DNA of 64,000 bases. It comes from Agrypnia vestita. Lineage: Eukaryota; Arthropoda; Insecta; Trichoptera; Phryganeidae. Under the pieces are notes generated by a model. That model had not been told where the DNA came from, ran no database searches, and saw only the letters and a list, made by a program, of their open reading frames with translations. Both the position numbers and the translations under genes were made by a program. The stretch lies in assembly GCA_016648135.1 (NCBI GenBank), contig JADDOH010000480.1, forward strand, positions 248,001 through 312,000, written 5' to 3'. Below, piece by piece: positions 33,401-48,400 of this stretch (positions are counted from its first letter, which is position 1; every line of letters begins with the position of its first letter).

Positions 33401-35543
33401 TGAAAACCTAAGAATATTTTAAAGATAAAAACGTTAAACAGATAAAAAAGTAAAACATTTTAAAGATATCAGATAAAAACGTTACACAAATATAACACAT
33501 TTTCATTCAATTTCCTTCTTGTAATATTTATAATGTAATATTTCACAAAAATGATGATTTCATTTTTTATGTACATTGAAGTTTGAATCAGTTGATGAAG
33601 TTATTCAGAATTGCAAATTCTGTAAAAAATATATGCACTTTGTTTTATTTCAGAATAAATTAAACATACATGAGTAGTCTAAAATTGTATATTGAAATGA
33701 AATGAACTGCTAAATCAGTTCACTGTTTTGGGTAAAATCAAAGAAATCAAGTGAAACAAAATTAAGTAAAATTTAAATTTGAAAGTGAAAAAGAGAATCT
33801 AAAACATTTTAAAGATTTAAAAAATCACACATTAAAATTTTACACAATTTTTCTTTCTTATAATTATTATCTAATATTTCACAAAAATTATAACTTCACA
33901 TTCAACGTAAATTGAAGTTTGTTTCAATAGTATTGAAACCCACCACATTCGTTCTGTTTCGGCATAATCTCATATATTAAATAATTAAAACATGTTCTTG
34001 CATATTTGAAGTTGATGCGCGCGCATAAATACACAATTTGTAATGAAGACATACATTTAGTAGCTCAAAAATTTGGCACTAAATAAGTTTATTCTAATTC
34101 TTTTTTGTTTAAAATGATATATTTTTATAATATGTATAAATGTTGGAAAAGTTGAATTATGAAATATAAAAACTCCAGATTTGTTTCGATTGCTGCTTTT
34201 ATTAATAATATAAAGAACATTTGTACTAAACATACACAATAAATTTTTCCAGTACAAGCGGGTACATGCAATATGGTCATTAATAATCATGTAAAGTAGA
34301 GTAACTCAAGTATATGTGAAGTTTACATTATTTCAACTACGTATATTATTTTCTATGAATAATTTAAATTACACTAACAGAAATCCACAGAACATTGAGT
34401 TAATAATACTGCATACCTACAATTATTTTCATTTTGCAAATTATAAAAATGTTATTTCAATAAATATTGTAATACAAATATTAAAAATATCAGACAATTT
34501 CAAATCCCGGAAAACTTCCAGACCAAAATTTGAAATCATTATATAAATAGACATCCAGACATGATTTCACATTTATAAATTATAAGATAAAATAATTATT
34601 AATGAAATAAATTATTACTGAAAATAGCAATAATTTTTACATATAACACAAACATTATTGACTTTAAAATTTGTACAAAAAGCATCTTGCAAAAGAAGCA
34701 TTATTTGAAATACAGTATCAAAACAGTATTAATGAAATAACTCTGTGCAGAGGCCACAGCCTTTCAATTTCATAGCTAATTAAAAATAACAATAATTTGC
34801 AAAAAGTAACAATATGCAGGAACAAATAGGCAAATTTTATGAGATATTTCAAAATATGTACAATAATTTAAAGAAGTGTGGATAAATACAATTTAATACA
34901 AATGTTAATATATTTTTTCATAGAAAGTTAATTACAATTTTTAGAAAAATATATAATTAACATTATTATACAGCACCATTAAGTGAAAAAAAAAAACAAT
35001 GAACAAAGTGAATGAATTTAAATAAATGCATTATTAAACTATTGAAATGAAAACAACCATTAGAATCTGACCAATTTAAAGATGAGCATCACATGTAATC
35101 GCAAATATAGTTATTCACGGGAGCTTATAATAGTACTACGTCGGTTGCCATAATTGACTAGGGGCGCGTTAGAAATTTTAATTTGTTCAAATGACAATGT
35201 TAGAAACATCAGTGTGCACCCGATATGTTGCTATGGCAACTTCACATTAACAATAGATTAAAGTACCTAAGTGTATGAAATTATCACATCACCTTATATG
35301 TAATGGAAATATTTTCATGGTGCATATTTTCAAACACATAAGAGCAAAGTATATAATGCTAGTACAGGTAGGGATCCCCATCTTTAGAAAGACCAGTCTA
35401 TATTAAGTATAATAACAATTACATCTTGTAACAAATTAATAATATTTATAAAATTTCCTTAAAACATAACTATTGTATATATTATATAAATGTGTAAGAA
35501 GTACATAAACTTTAATTTAAAAGAGGATAATAATGGAATATCT
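33401..35543. other. AT-rich region 3' of the USP gene, probably containing its 3' UTR
   Basis: Extremely AT-rich. 33560-33850 and 33880-34000 repeat landmarks (TTTCACAAAAATNATNA, ACATTGAAGTTTG) of a diverged tandem duplication whose first copy lies at 30960-31230. The minus-strand 3' UTR of the USP gene starts at 35543; I cannot fix its poly(A) site. Confidence 0.45.
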
Positions 35544-36487
35544 TTAGTGAAACAACCGATAACCACTGTAGGAACATGAGCCTGGCGGATCATCATCTGA
35601 GTCGCGGTAGTGCTGCCGGGCCTTAGAACGACCAAAGCGGGTCTCCCTCTTGTGCATGGTCTTATATAGAATGTTGTCTGAGCGGATCTGCTCTTTCAGA
35701 TGTAGTGGTAAATAGGTGAAAGGTAATTTATCTTCCAAACTGTCAAAAGGCATTTCGCCCTCGCCGGCAGCTTCTAGTCGGTTGCGACGCTGGCGGTAGA
35801 AAAGTATATATGGCGTGTTTGGCGGAGAAAGATGATGTAATTCCTGCTCAGAACACATTGAAACCCAATGGTCGTTGAATTTAAACCAATTTTTTGGACC
35901 GTCTCTGGCCAACGTGTAATAATGTCCAGAGTCAATCTGGGTACCCGAGTGGACAACGGCGGCGTAAAGTTCATATGTTAATAAATTGGCCCCCTCTTTG
36001 ACCTCAATAGTTTGGTTGTGTTCCACTCGGTGGAGTAATTTTGCTCGAATCAAAGTCTTGGGATCATAAATAAAATGTTTCAAGACAAGTATCAAATTTT
36101 TAGGTGCTTGATCGAGAGCAATGGATCGTTCCGCATCCCTGAGACATTCGCATCGCTGACAGTAATATTGATTGTCACCAATTAACTTCTCCACGGAGCA
36201 ATAAAAATCTAAAAGCTCTTGAACGCTATAATACTCCCGACGAGCTTTAGTGTTATGATGGTTACTCGGAAAAGCGAGTTGAAGATCTCGGAAACAGTCT
36301 TGTTTTTGGCTTGTGAAACTGCAATGTGAGCATGTAACTGATGTTGTGAGCATACCTCCAAAAGATTTTTGAACAATGGTCTGGGCACAATTTTTCATTG
36401 TGCCACCTACGGCGACTCCTCCTCTACCCTTGCGCTGCTTTAGTTGACTTGCATGCTCATCATCCGACTCGGAGAGCTTACGCTTAA
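35544..36487 (-). CDS. USP35/38: USP35/38 coding exon 8 (zinc finger, His box, C-terminus)
   Basis: Acceptor TTTCAG|TTAAGC; stop TAA at 35546-35544. 314 codons including stop, carrying the lysine/arginine-rich linker, both CxxC pairs, the GDNQYYC finger motif, the His box and the [18 protein letters not shown] terminus. Confidence 0.96.
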
Positions 36488-39400
36488 CTGAAATAAAATT
36501 AATAAACATTCAAAAAAACAAGTGATATTGCAATTTAATATAAGAAAGACAGATTTCGTACTGTGAAAACTCTTTGATATGCTCTTCCGCATGATATACA
36601 AAATATAGCAAGTTTTTTTTGTTAGATGGTATTAATTTTTATAGGTGCATCGTTAGCAAAAACTTTTATGTGAAAATTTCTATTGGAACAAAATTTGCAA
36701 TATCTTTTATGTGCCTTTATTACGTCTGAAATAATTGTCATTTGCGTGATACGCACTTAACAAGTTTTGTTGAGCATTTTTTTGCAAATGTCAGATTTGG
36801 TGTGCACATATCAGAATACGACAATCACGTAGACAAAAATTGTTGTTGGAGTAATGTACTGGATGTTTCTGTTGAAAAGTCTGAGGAGGGTAGTGCAGAT
36901 ATATTTATTTCTAATGCATGTGATAAATAAGTAACGGACATCCGAGACAACACTATTCCTATTCTTCAACTTTTTCAGAGTCATGTTCAACTGAATTAAG
37001 TACCACTGACTGTTACCACCAATTCAGCCCAGACCTACTACTCAGTGTAGCCCAATGGAAAGTGATGTTATCTTGTTTCTCAATTTAGCACTGCACTAGC
37101 AAACGCAACATTTTTCTGAATTAAGAAATGTGAACACTACAATATCATCTCTAATTCAGCCCAGCCCTACTGCTATTCAATGTAGCCCAATGCAAAGCGA
37201 TATGTTGTCTCCCGATTTATCACTGCCTAATATCGAAACAGCTTCAGCAACAGTTAGCCAGATAAATGATAAGGTAAATAATTATGTTTTAGATGAAATC
37301 ACTGGATTATTAGTAACTAAAGTAAATCGTATTGACACACATACAGACAATTTTTCTTCTAACTTTATATTTGATGATAAAACAGGTGCATTGATTGAGT
37401 TGGATCATAATGTATTTATTATCCCGATTTATCACTGCCTAATATCGAAACAGGCTTCAGCAACAGTTAGCCAGATAAATGATAATGTAAATAATTATGT
37501 TTTAGATGAAATCACTGGATTATTAGTAACTAAAGTAAATCGTATTGACACACATACAGACAATTTTACTTCTAACTCTATATTTGATGATAAAACAGGT
37601 GAATTGATTGAGTTGGATCATAATGTAAATGAATCTGCTGAGAACTTTGTTATGGATATTTTTGATAACAAGAAATATAGAATGTTTAATAAAGATCAAA
37701 GAGTAAAAGAGAAACTATACATGGGGAAAAAAAATAGAGAAATGTCAAGATCATAAGCAGCATATCAGTTTTGTTACTAAATCAGAAAAGACTAAGAAGA
37801 CCAAACTGTATAGTCACAATACATGTGAAGCAAAATCACCTCGAACTTTTCTCTATGCGACAATAAACGAAGAGCAAAGGGAGAACATTTAAAAATATTT
37901 TTGAAGTTTAGAAATGTGGGACGCTAAAAAAGTTAGATAAAAAATCTTGTACATATTTGGCCGATCATGAGAAGGCGCAAAATATCTACATCCCAAGAGC
38001 TTACAAAACATATGGCATTTGATTGTTTTCTACATAATGACAATAATGAATTTGTTAGAGTGGGTAAACATTTTTTATTAAGAACAATAGACACGAATAA
38101 CGAAACACTGTCTGAATGGGTGAAATTGATAAACGAAAAGCCAGCATTAAGGCGGTTCATACAATTTTCAAGCTGTCAAAAGAGGCGATATGCGTTGATA
38201 GATCATGCTACTTCAATAAGAGATCGAGACATGAACAAACGTTATATCAGATAAACTTTGCACAAGCGTATATTTACATGTCATTGCAAGACAGAAGGTT
38301 GCGAGGAAACGAGACAACCATACGGAGTACCGACTTTTAAAATATGTGGGAACGCAAGTCATGCTCGCGTACTATTATTAGAATTTTAAAAGTTTTAAGT
38401 CTAGAATTTACAAAAGCGTATTTATATTTCTCTAATAATTTTTGTGTTGTAAAAAAATAGTAAACAACAATTTTTCTTATATCACTGGTTTTTAATTTAA
38501 AACTTATGTCGCATAAGCAGATTTAGATATTATTTTGACTTCCGACTGAAATGTCAAAACACCTGTGAATTTAATTCAATTCAAATATTTTTTTTATCTA
38601 AAATAAACAAAAAACTACTCCAACAATATGTATTGAATTAAAAAGAAAATTAACAACCATTTATCTATATTTTAAAAATTATGTCGTAAATTAATATCTT
38701 ACTTGACTTTATAAATTACAATGACATCTTCGCGAATACACCGCCGCCTACAAAGTCACCAAAGCACGCGTATGACAGACATTCTGACGAGCGTTCAATG
38801 TGAGTTTATCAGTAGAAAAGCAAAATAATATTAAATTAGTTAAAAAAAACCTTATTATCTGCGACATATAGATTGCTTTCGAATATATAACATGGTATTA
38901 TTTTGAACTAATCTCAAATTTGGCATAAAAACACGACTACAGAGGAACGTCCGCTTCTTCCGCACGGCACGCGGCATCTGATTCAAAACTGCGCTATTTC
39001 TTGACACATTTCACACTTTAGAATTTTTATTTTAAAATAATAATTAACATATTTTTAATTAAAAATGTAGCTTTTTAATAGTGAATGAAGACTCAAAGTG
39101 CAAATATAGATACAATATATCGTTTAAAATCATCTTTTTATATGAATAAACAATATTTGAAAAGCATCAAAATCGTAAAAATTTCTAGCATCTTTGAAAC
39201 ATTATAATTTTTATTAATATTGAATATTTCTTAATATCCTACGGATTCTAGATAATTAAGTAAACTTTATACGTATAAAAAAAACATATTATGTTTACAT
39301 ACAAATTTTCAACGAACGAATCTCCGCACGGAAACATTAAAAACGTTTTTTTTGCCGCGGCCTGTGGATTAATGCCTATATTTTTCTTATTTATTGTAAA

Positions 39401-42400
39401 TAATGTTCAGTTTATTACTTTTATATAAGAACAAAGGTTTTATCTAAGTTATCGCCCTAAAAAAATTGAAATCTATCATATAAATTCTGATATAAATGAA
39501 TAATAAAAACCCACATTTTCGTAAAAAAACGCCTAAATATGCATTCGCAGTGAATTTACCGCCTTAATAAGGATTCAAAAATGGTATAACACTTGCTAGA
39601 TTATTTCTTAAATTGTGGACAATATAAAAAAAAATTGTGATGAAACCTGGTTTTGAATATTTTTTTCTTATTTACTTAAAAAGAATTCTAATTAAGCCTT
39701 TCTTTTAGGCCGTAACTTCAAGATTCTAGTCTAGTTTGAGTAAGACGGAGGAGTCATTTCACAGATAGTGACACAAGTTATTCGCTATTGCACACAAAAT
39801 ACAGATCAGTATGTTATGATCCTTCGTTTACTGCGCATCTTTTTGTATTTGTGTATGTTGATTTCGTACTTTTTGCCTTGTTTATTGGACCTGATTGCTT
39901 GTGATTTGGAATTTGACTGTTTAGTTTCTCTTTAAGACGACCTTTGCTTTCCCCTGGACTATCGTTGATCGTGTGACTAAAGTGCCGCCATGTCGTATTC
40001 AAGAGAAACTAAACAGTCAAAATCCAAATCACAAACGATCAGTTCCAATAAATGAATAAACATTTACGCCTACTGTTTCTATATTGACTTTTTTTGAGTA
40101 TTTCGCAAAAACAATCATGAAAATCTTTTAATTTTCAAATTTGTCAAAAATCAAATTAACCAATATGTATTATTGTATATGGTTTCGAGAATAATTATTG
40201 CCTGTAATTTATTAATCGACATTTGAAATCTTAATAAAAAACAAGAAACTGCATTGCAAGAGCAGAACTTGGTACTGGTTGTTTGATTGTCGGTAATGGC
40301 AATAGTTAAGCAAAAAAACATGCGTTTTTACGAAAATGGGTTTTTTGATTGGTAGAAATCGCTAAAAAGGTCTATGCTTTTTTCTTAACTATTACTCTTA
40401 ACTACTACTGCAAGAGCAGAACTTGGTACTGGTTGTTTGATTGTTGGTAATGGCAAAAGTTAAGCAAAAAAACATGCATATTTACGAAAATGGGTTGTTT
40501 GTTTGGTAGAAATCGCTAAAAAGGTCTACGCTTTTTTTCTTAACTATTACTCTTACTTCTGATCAAACAACCGGCCCTTAATGGATCATAGAAAAATAGA
40601 ATAATAATTACTGAAATGTTCAATGTTACAAAAACCAAATACTGTAATAATTACCTGCACGCTTAGATGACAACTCCTCTGAGGTGGCCAACAGCGTCCT
40701 GGAACAGCCGGGAGTAGGGGAGGGAGGTCCTTTTGACTCAGTAGAAGTAGTAGGTGGCGGCGCAGAAGACTTATCTTGGTCCAAATCTAAACCAGACGTG
40801 CCCTCGTTGAAGAACTGAACCGTCTCTCGAAAATGAATGCACTCCAATAAATAGCTGTAACAATTTAACTAGTTAGCAACCTAGAACATATATTTTTAAC
40901 CCCAGTCAAAGCCAAAATCTTTGCTAAAAAACATCCCAATTTGTTTTTATAACATATATTACATTCTTGGAAGGTCATATACATTTTTCTGATTTTGCAA
41001 TATCAATTGTTCGATTAGACAATTTCAATGTTTCGAGAAAAAGAAATTTTGTAACCAGGAGTTCATTTATGAACTGCATCCACACAATGAAATAATAAAA
41101 CACACCAGAATCTCAATTATCAAAGGTAGGGGAGAATAAATTTGATAAAAAAAAACACAGATACCACAAAAAAAATTTACCTAAGCACTGCACACAACTA
41201 CATTACACAAATATACAAAAAATATTGAGACATTTTAAAAAGACTAATAAAGCAACCCTTATGCACTTTAAATTTACAATTTTAGATGACGTGCCTGTCC
41301 TCTTGCATCTGAATACAACATTGAATATAAGCGCACTCAAATAACATTTTGGAACACCTTGGATTTCCGTATTTTTTTATTTTTTTTAAATTACCTCTTG
41401 CAAAACTAATTACAGACTAACGCAAGGATTTAATTATAATAAGTGTATGTACATTTCTTTACATAATTGTACTTAATTTATGACATATTATATATGCAAT
41501 AAGTTACTATATTAAACTAATTTTTGCTTTTCATATCTACTTCACAATTCACTGATACATTTGCAATTTCACCAGTTTAATTTTATAGTAGGTTAACATT
41601 ATATTGAATGAACAAATACTTTTTTATAGTAAATAAATATTTTGAAATCTTATTAGTAAAAGTTTGACTTAATCTGCGATCCGGGAAATGCGACATAAGG
41701 GTTTTTAGGCAAAATTGTGAAAAGATGATTTTGTACTTTTTATATAAGCGTCCCTATTTGCGTGCCCGCTACTGCATATACGCTTATGTATTTACTCTAA
41801 AATAAACAATAAAAATCGCACTCTATTCATATTTCTTAGTTAATATTTAGTAGGGTGCCCTTTTACCTTTAAAACTGATGCACATCTTGTAGACATGGAT
41901 TCTATTAGCTTCTGGCAAGTTTCTACCGATGCATATATTTTTGCATTGATGCATATATTTTTTAAATTTTCAAATAATTCATTTAAATTACTGCTATTTT
42001 TTTCGTAATTCTAATTTTATGTCATTCCATAAATTCTCAATAGGGTTGAGATCTGGACTGCACAATGGCCAATCGATCACAGTGACAGAATTATCTCTAA
42101 ACCACTTTATTGCCGCACGTGCCGTATGTTTCGGGTCATTGTCTTGCTGAAATTTCCAAATTACTATGGTAAATTTTCTTCTGTAAATGGTAACATAACA
42201 CTTGTTAGAATGTTCGCGTATATATGCTGATTCATAATATCGCTTATTTCTACTCCATGCCACGACATACTACCTCACACCATTACACTACCAACCACAC
42301 CTCTGACCATCTTCATTGTATATTGAGAATTCAATTCCTCGCACTTCAATCTTCGCACATATCTTTTCCCATCAGATTCAATACGATTGAACTTCGAATC

Positions 42401-45400
42401 TTCTGGTTTATGTTTTTTGGGGTATTTCAGGGAACTTTGAATCGTTGCTAAATAGAATATGCTTCCGCTGGTTAATACTCCATTAAACATGGTTTTGAAC
42501 TAAATCGGACTCTCTTCTATCCATTGACTTTGTTTATTAACGGCTGTCTCCTGGCGATTCTCCCATGAAGACCAGCTTCTCAAAGCCTTCTTCGAACCGT
42601 CCACACACTGATGGAGATATCTTTATGAATAGAAATCTGTCATCTTGCGAAGTTGTCTTCCTTTTATGTTGTTTAGTGATGATATTTTCACAGGTTTGTT
42701 GAGTTTTTACATGTTTTATGGCATTAAATACCATATTCTGTGAAATTTTCATATGGTTTGCAATTTTTCTTATGTTCCAATCTTCCTCTCGTAATGATGT
42801 TATTAATTTTCTAGTGATAGGATCACAATGTTTATTTCTACCTATGTACTATTATAATAGTTATAAAAAACAGAACACAAAACTTTAGAGCAGAAAACAC
42901 AACACTTATTAACAAATGTTGCAAAATGGCTGCAAAAATATGACTGACAACAAGTGTCCCTATTAATTTGCTCCCTAACTAGCTGCTACATTCCAGGTAT
43001 CTAACCAAAAAATGGTGGGTCATGACAAACCCTTTCCATTTCTATGTTTGTTTATTATTTTAAAATAGAGGTAAAACTACCTGCTTCATGATTCTGGGTT
43101 AAATTTCTTAGAAAAATATAACTGTATATTATTATTAATTTTGGCATTGTTGAGAGTATTGCAAATAGTACAGGTAACCCCCGTTCATCGCGGGGGATAC
43201 GTTCTGGACACGGTCGCGATAAGCGAAATTTCGCGATCAACGGGGGATTTTGAAAAAAACATCGTAATATTCGAAAAATACATTACATATTAATAAAAAA
43301 ACAATAGTAATAACGCAAAATGGTTTACGTTAAATAATTAACAATTCATTCATTTTGTTCCGCGTTGCAAAAAGGATTTTTGATTTCCTTTTTTGGCCTC
43401 TCTACGTTTATTGTACAAAATTTGCCGATAACTGTCAAGTAATTAATGCATTACAGCCACATTTCACAGCACTCATTCGCTCGTAATCTTCATCGTTCTC
43501 TTCTAACAACTCCATGCATTGATTGTGAAGAGAAAGGGTCTTTTCAATGGTTTTAACACAGGAACAGATTCGGAGACGTCATTTTCCAGAGCGCACGACA
43601 GTCCTGCGTGATGCGTTTCCGACTAGAAGAAGCGTTAGGCGATGCTTGAACGCTTTAAATCCAGAAGTAGTCTTTTCGTCTACGGAAATAAACGTACGTG
43701 TTGGCATTCTTTTCCAATAGAGTCCCGTCTCATCCACATTAAAAATTAAATTTTGTGGATAATTTCCCCTTTCCACAATTTCACGGAATTCCATTGGATA
43801 TTTTTCAACTAATTCTACATCTGCACTAGCTGATTCACCAATCATTTTAAAGCTATGCAAGTTTTAATCGTTATCTAAACCGATCAAACCAACCGTTGCT
43901 TGTTTTAAAATCTTATTCTCCTCCATGTTGAGATTCTAAATGATCCCAAAGACTATGTGATTTATTAATTATGATTTGGGCATGTGATTTTGATTTAGGT
44001 CCTCTATCCATTTGCTTAATAAATTTTCTATTTCTGTCATCAAAACACTTCTGGTTCGTGAGACTTTCGTCACTGTAATTGGAGTAACACTCTCACCAGT
44101 CTTTTTAATCTTGTCGTTTTGTTGCACAGTTGATCGCACTGTAGACTCGGCCAATTTGAAATCCCTTCCCGCAACTGTAATTTGTAACTTTCGATAATTT
44201 TTAGATTCTTTTTTAAAATCACTACATTGCGAGTTTTCTTAACTGATTCTTCACATTGTCTTTTTGACATTTTAAAAATTACGACACGATGAAAATATGT
44301 AGTTAATTTGATTAGGATGCATTTGAAATTGCAGCTAAGCTTTAACACTGATAAACTCAAATGCGCTGACTCAATCCTACTAGGGACCAGGTACCGGCGT
44401 TCTTTTGTCTCAGTCACGCTTGTAATTTTACATATGCAATGTTTGTGTATGTGCAGCGTAAGAGTGAGCGAGAAATAAGGTAGCACACATGTGTCACCAT
44501 TCATTTTGACAATTCTTGGTACATGTCAAGACCAGACAAGTGCCTAGACAAACAGATCGCGATATAACGAATCCGCACTCGCCGGGGTCGCGATGAACGG
44601 GGGTTTACCGTCCATCGCGACCCGCTGCCATTGTATATAAGCGTTTGAAATATATCACTGCGTTGGTAAAGGAAATACTGCCTTTCCAATGTAGAAGGCA
44701 GTATAGGCAAAAAATACAAAAACTAGTTATGAATGCCTTCTGGTGAATAATTTTGTTAATTTTCTAAATATCTTACTGAAAAGGCATTATTATTATTAAA
44801 AAAAAACTGGAAAAAACTGATAAGAAAAAAATGGACATCTGGAATGAAAATGGAAAAATGGAAACAAAAACAACACTTAAATCATAGCAAATGAGCAGTA
44901 GATGTGATTTTCTTAGCTAAATGGCAGTAAATGTTGATACCTTCAGTAGATGCTGCTTTTTTGCTGAGAAATATACAGTAAAACCTCGATATAATAGACT
45001 AAATGGGGGGACGGGGTGTCCGTTAAAGTCGAAAGTCTGTTGTATAAAAATAGGTTTAAAATAAATCAAAAAAACTTTTTGAAAAAATGTACACTGTATT
45101 TAGATATAAATAAAAAATACAAAATACAAACATAATTCTATATAAAAAAATATTGATTGTATTACTTGTATAAACCAACTTAAATTATTTGATTAATTAC
45201 ACCTACATGTTTCGGAAATACCTTTCCATGTCAGGATATTATATGTATGTCAAAATATCAAAATGAGTAATGTCTTTTGTTTTTCTAAATTATTTGAAAA
45301 TTTATTTTTAAATATTATTGCTGAAGTTCTTGATTACTCGCAATTATTACATTTTTTTATTATTATTGAAATTTGTAATGAAGAATTAGATTAAAGAGCC

Positions 45401-48400
45401 TCAAAAAAGGATGCTAGATCGTGGAATTCCTAAATTAAAATACAGAATATTATTCGGAATCTTGGACTACTGATGCCCAAAAATCAAAGAGATTTTTGAA
45501 AAATCTGCAAGCTCGTAGTGTTCAAGATCTAACTTTTAAGTTTGGTGAATGAAAAACGCAGTAAAAAACTAAAATCAAATGGTTTAGATAAACCATTCCT
45601 ACATTACCATTTCTGTTATTAGTTTTTTAAAGAATTACGTAGCTACGTTATACCAAATAAATAATTTTTTATTGAATCCTGATTTTGAATATCGTATGTG
45701 TGCCTAAGGAATAGAGCAAACTTCAAAGATTCTTAGAAACAAGGCAGTAAGTACGTAGTTACTGCCTTGTTTCTAAGGAAGTTTACACTATCATTGAAGT
45801 ACATTCTAAGGTAGAAGGCATTTATTCCATAATTTTATGTCTCTTTCAGGTATTATCTTATTTTTAAATACTTTAAAAAAATAATAAAAAAATTCAACAT
45901 ATGGTGAAAAAACACAAAAAACCTAAAACTCCAATTACCTCAAAACTTTGCCAAATGTATAACTGCCTTCTTCCTTGGAAGGGCAGTATAACATTACCAC
46001 AGGTCGCTTAATCCTTTCATCGCGGGGCGAATATAGTAAGAAACTCCGCCGTGCGAGGCGCGTGTTTTGATAATCGTAAATCATTTTTTGATTCGTTTAC
46101 CACTCCAATATCACAGCATATTTATGATTTATTTATCTTAAACTGTTCCATGATTCTCATAGAATGTTTTAGAACAGATAAGGAATAGATAAATAAGGAA
46201 TTGAATGCAGGATGCAGCGAAAATATTATAAACAAAAAATATATCCAACTCTCCATTATGGTTCACTAACACAATGAAAGGCATTATTCATATTACACTC
46301 CCGGCGCCGCCGATCTCCAATATCGCACACGTGTTTTGTCAATATTTGCAAAAACATTGAAAACGCACATGATTTTGAGTTTCAAATAAATTGAAAAAAT
46401 ATGTAATTAATAAAATTCATAATAATTTATGTTTCACCATTTGAAGTTTAAAGAATTTAAAATGAATAATTTTTGAAGTTTAAAAAAATTGTGTGAATAA
46501 TTTTAAAGTTTAAAAAATAATGTACTATGAATAAAACACGACCACACGCATCATGTCATATTACACTCTTGCTGAGACATTCTCTTTTTCTTCGAAGCCT
46601 TGTAGTCTCGACAGGTGTCTAATTAGAATAATAAATTGTTTAAAACTTAAACATCCTTTGAAAACAGTTTTTTTTTTTGATGAAAAATTGATATGTAGGT
46701 GAAAAGATTTTTAGAAGGCGTCAATATTTTTCGGTTATTATCAGCCAGTTTTAATTTTATGCTATCTGTCCACTGGAAATTTATGTGCGCAGTAAAATCT
46801 CATACCGACATTTAGGCATTTTATTCCCCGAAAATAGTACTTGCGACCAAATCATCGGTTGACCGATCAGTTCCTCGATAGTAAGATGTCGGTTTCTGGT
46901 CATCAATATTAATGATGCAAAAAAAATGTAATTTCCTTCAACTGATATGTGTGATATATGTGAACTGGGGAATGCAATCTCGGTATACCGAGATCTCGCA
47001 CCAATTTTGCAAGATCAATCTCTGATTAAAATTTGTACGAGATTTGTGAGATCAAGATTAATCCGAACTATTCTGATACTGAAGAGAAACATGTAATCTT
47101 ATTTGGAATAGAACAAGCGTTTGAGCCAGTAAAATTGGCCGTGGAAGTTTTACGTTGAGATTCGGACTTAATAACTGCGGAACATATAATAGCGTTTTAT
47201 GATCCAGAAATAAGATCAAAAAACGACTCTAACAATAAATTTGGTTAAATCTTCGAGAAAACGTACATAGCTTCTCATATAAGGAGACAACGCAATGATG
47301 CAGCAATCAGTGCTTCTTAAGAAGTTACTTTAAAAAAACGCATAAATATCAAACATATTAATTTTTTTAAACTAACTTCTCTCTTGATGTTGATAATGAT
47401 TATATTATATTGTTTATTTTGTTGATTATTTCTTAAAAAAACTTTAATGACCTTTTGAAATACAGTGATACTAAAATGATTTACCTTTTTATTTATCTAT
47501 ATAACAAACAGTAAATACCATTATATTATAACTCTTGATATTAAAATTTAATTGATTGTATGCGAGATCTCGCCAATACCGAGATCTTGCGAGATTGATA
47601 TTATTGATCTGGCGAGATCTCGGCTTGGCTAAAATCACGCGAGATTGCATTCCCTAGTATATACCCATCTATGAAGCCAGGAATGTAGTGAAGATTCATG
47701 TTTTAACTTGTTGAGGGCCTAAAAATTCCAAAGCAACATATAGGCAAGGGCCGTAAATTTTCGGAATTTTTTGTGATTTTTCTTTTTACGAAAAAACCAT
47801 GAAAACATGCGTAAATTAAAAAAAAACACACACATTCATATTATTTTATCGTAAGTGTCGAAATGCAATGATTTTTTTATCATTTAAGTAAAAAAAATAA
47901 TCTTTTTTTGAATTTCCATAATGTTGCCAGCGCAACATTTTCTGAAAAATAATAATAATTTTTTATTTGTTTATTAGAGACAACACTACTATTAATAATA
48001 ATAATCTTCTTCTGTGTGATATATTTTGTTGCACGGCACGGCACACGACGGGACATCGCACTCATAACACATAAATATGATACACTTTCACACACACACA
48101 TATTTCAAATAAACGCAACAAAATTGCGTGTATTTTTGTTAATAAATCACTATTAGTATTCAATAAACCAACAAAAACTGACAAATATCGCAAAACATAT
48201 CGTATATACGTGTACAAATAAATCGAAAATCGAAAAAAATAAATCGTATTTCCCGCGCACATTGCGCGTGACCTTGACGATGGAATGTTTGAATTTCGAT
48301 TGCACAACACGCGATCGGGGCGCCATCTATGACAATTCTATACGATTTTGACGGCAGAAAAACTTCTGTTTTGATTGTTGATTTAAAATATAATCCGTGA

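Noticed and set aside
41740..42980. GTGTCCCTATT-like motifs near both ends of the Tc1-like gene taken as TIRs
   Set aside because: The two motifs lie in the same orientation on the plus strand, so they are not inverted terminal repeats.
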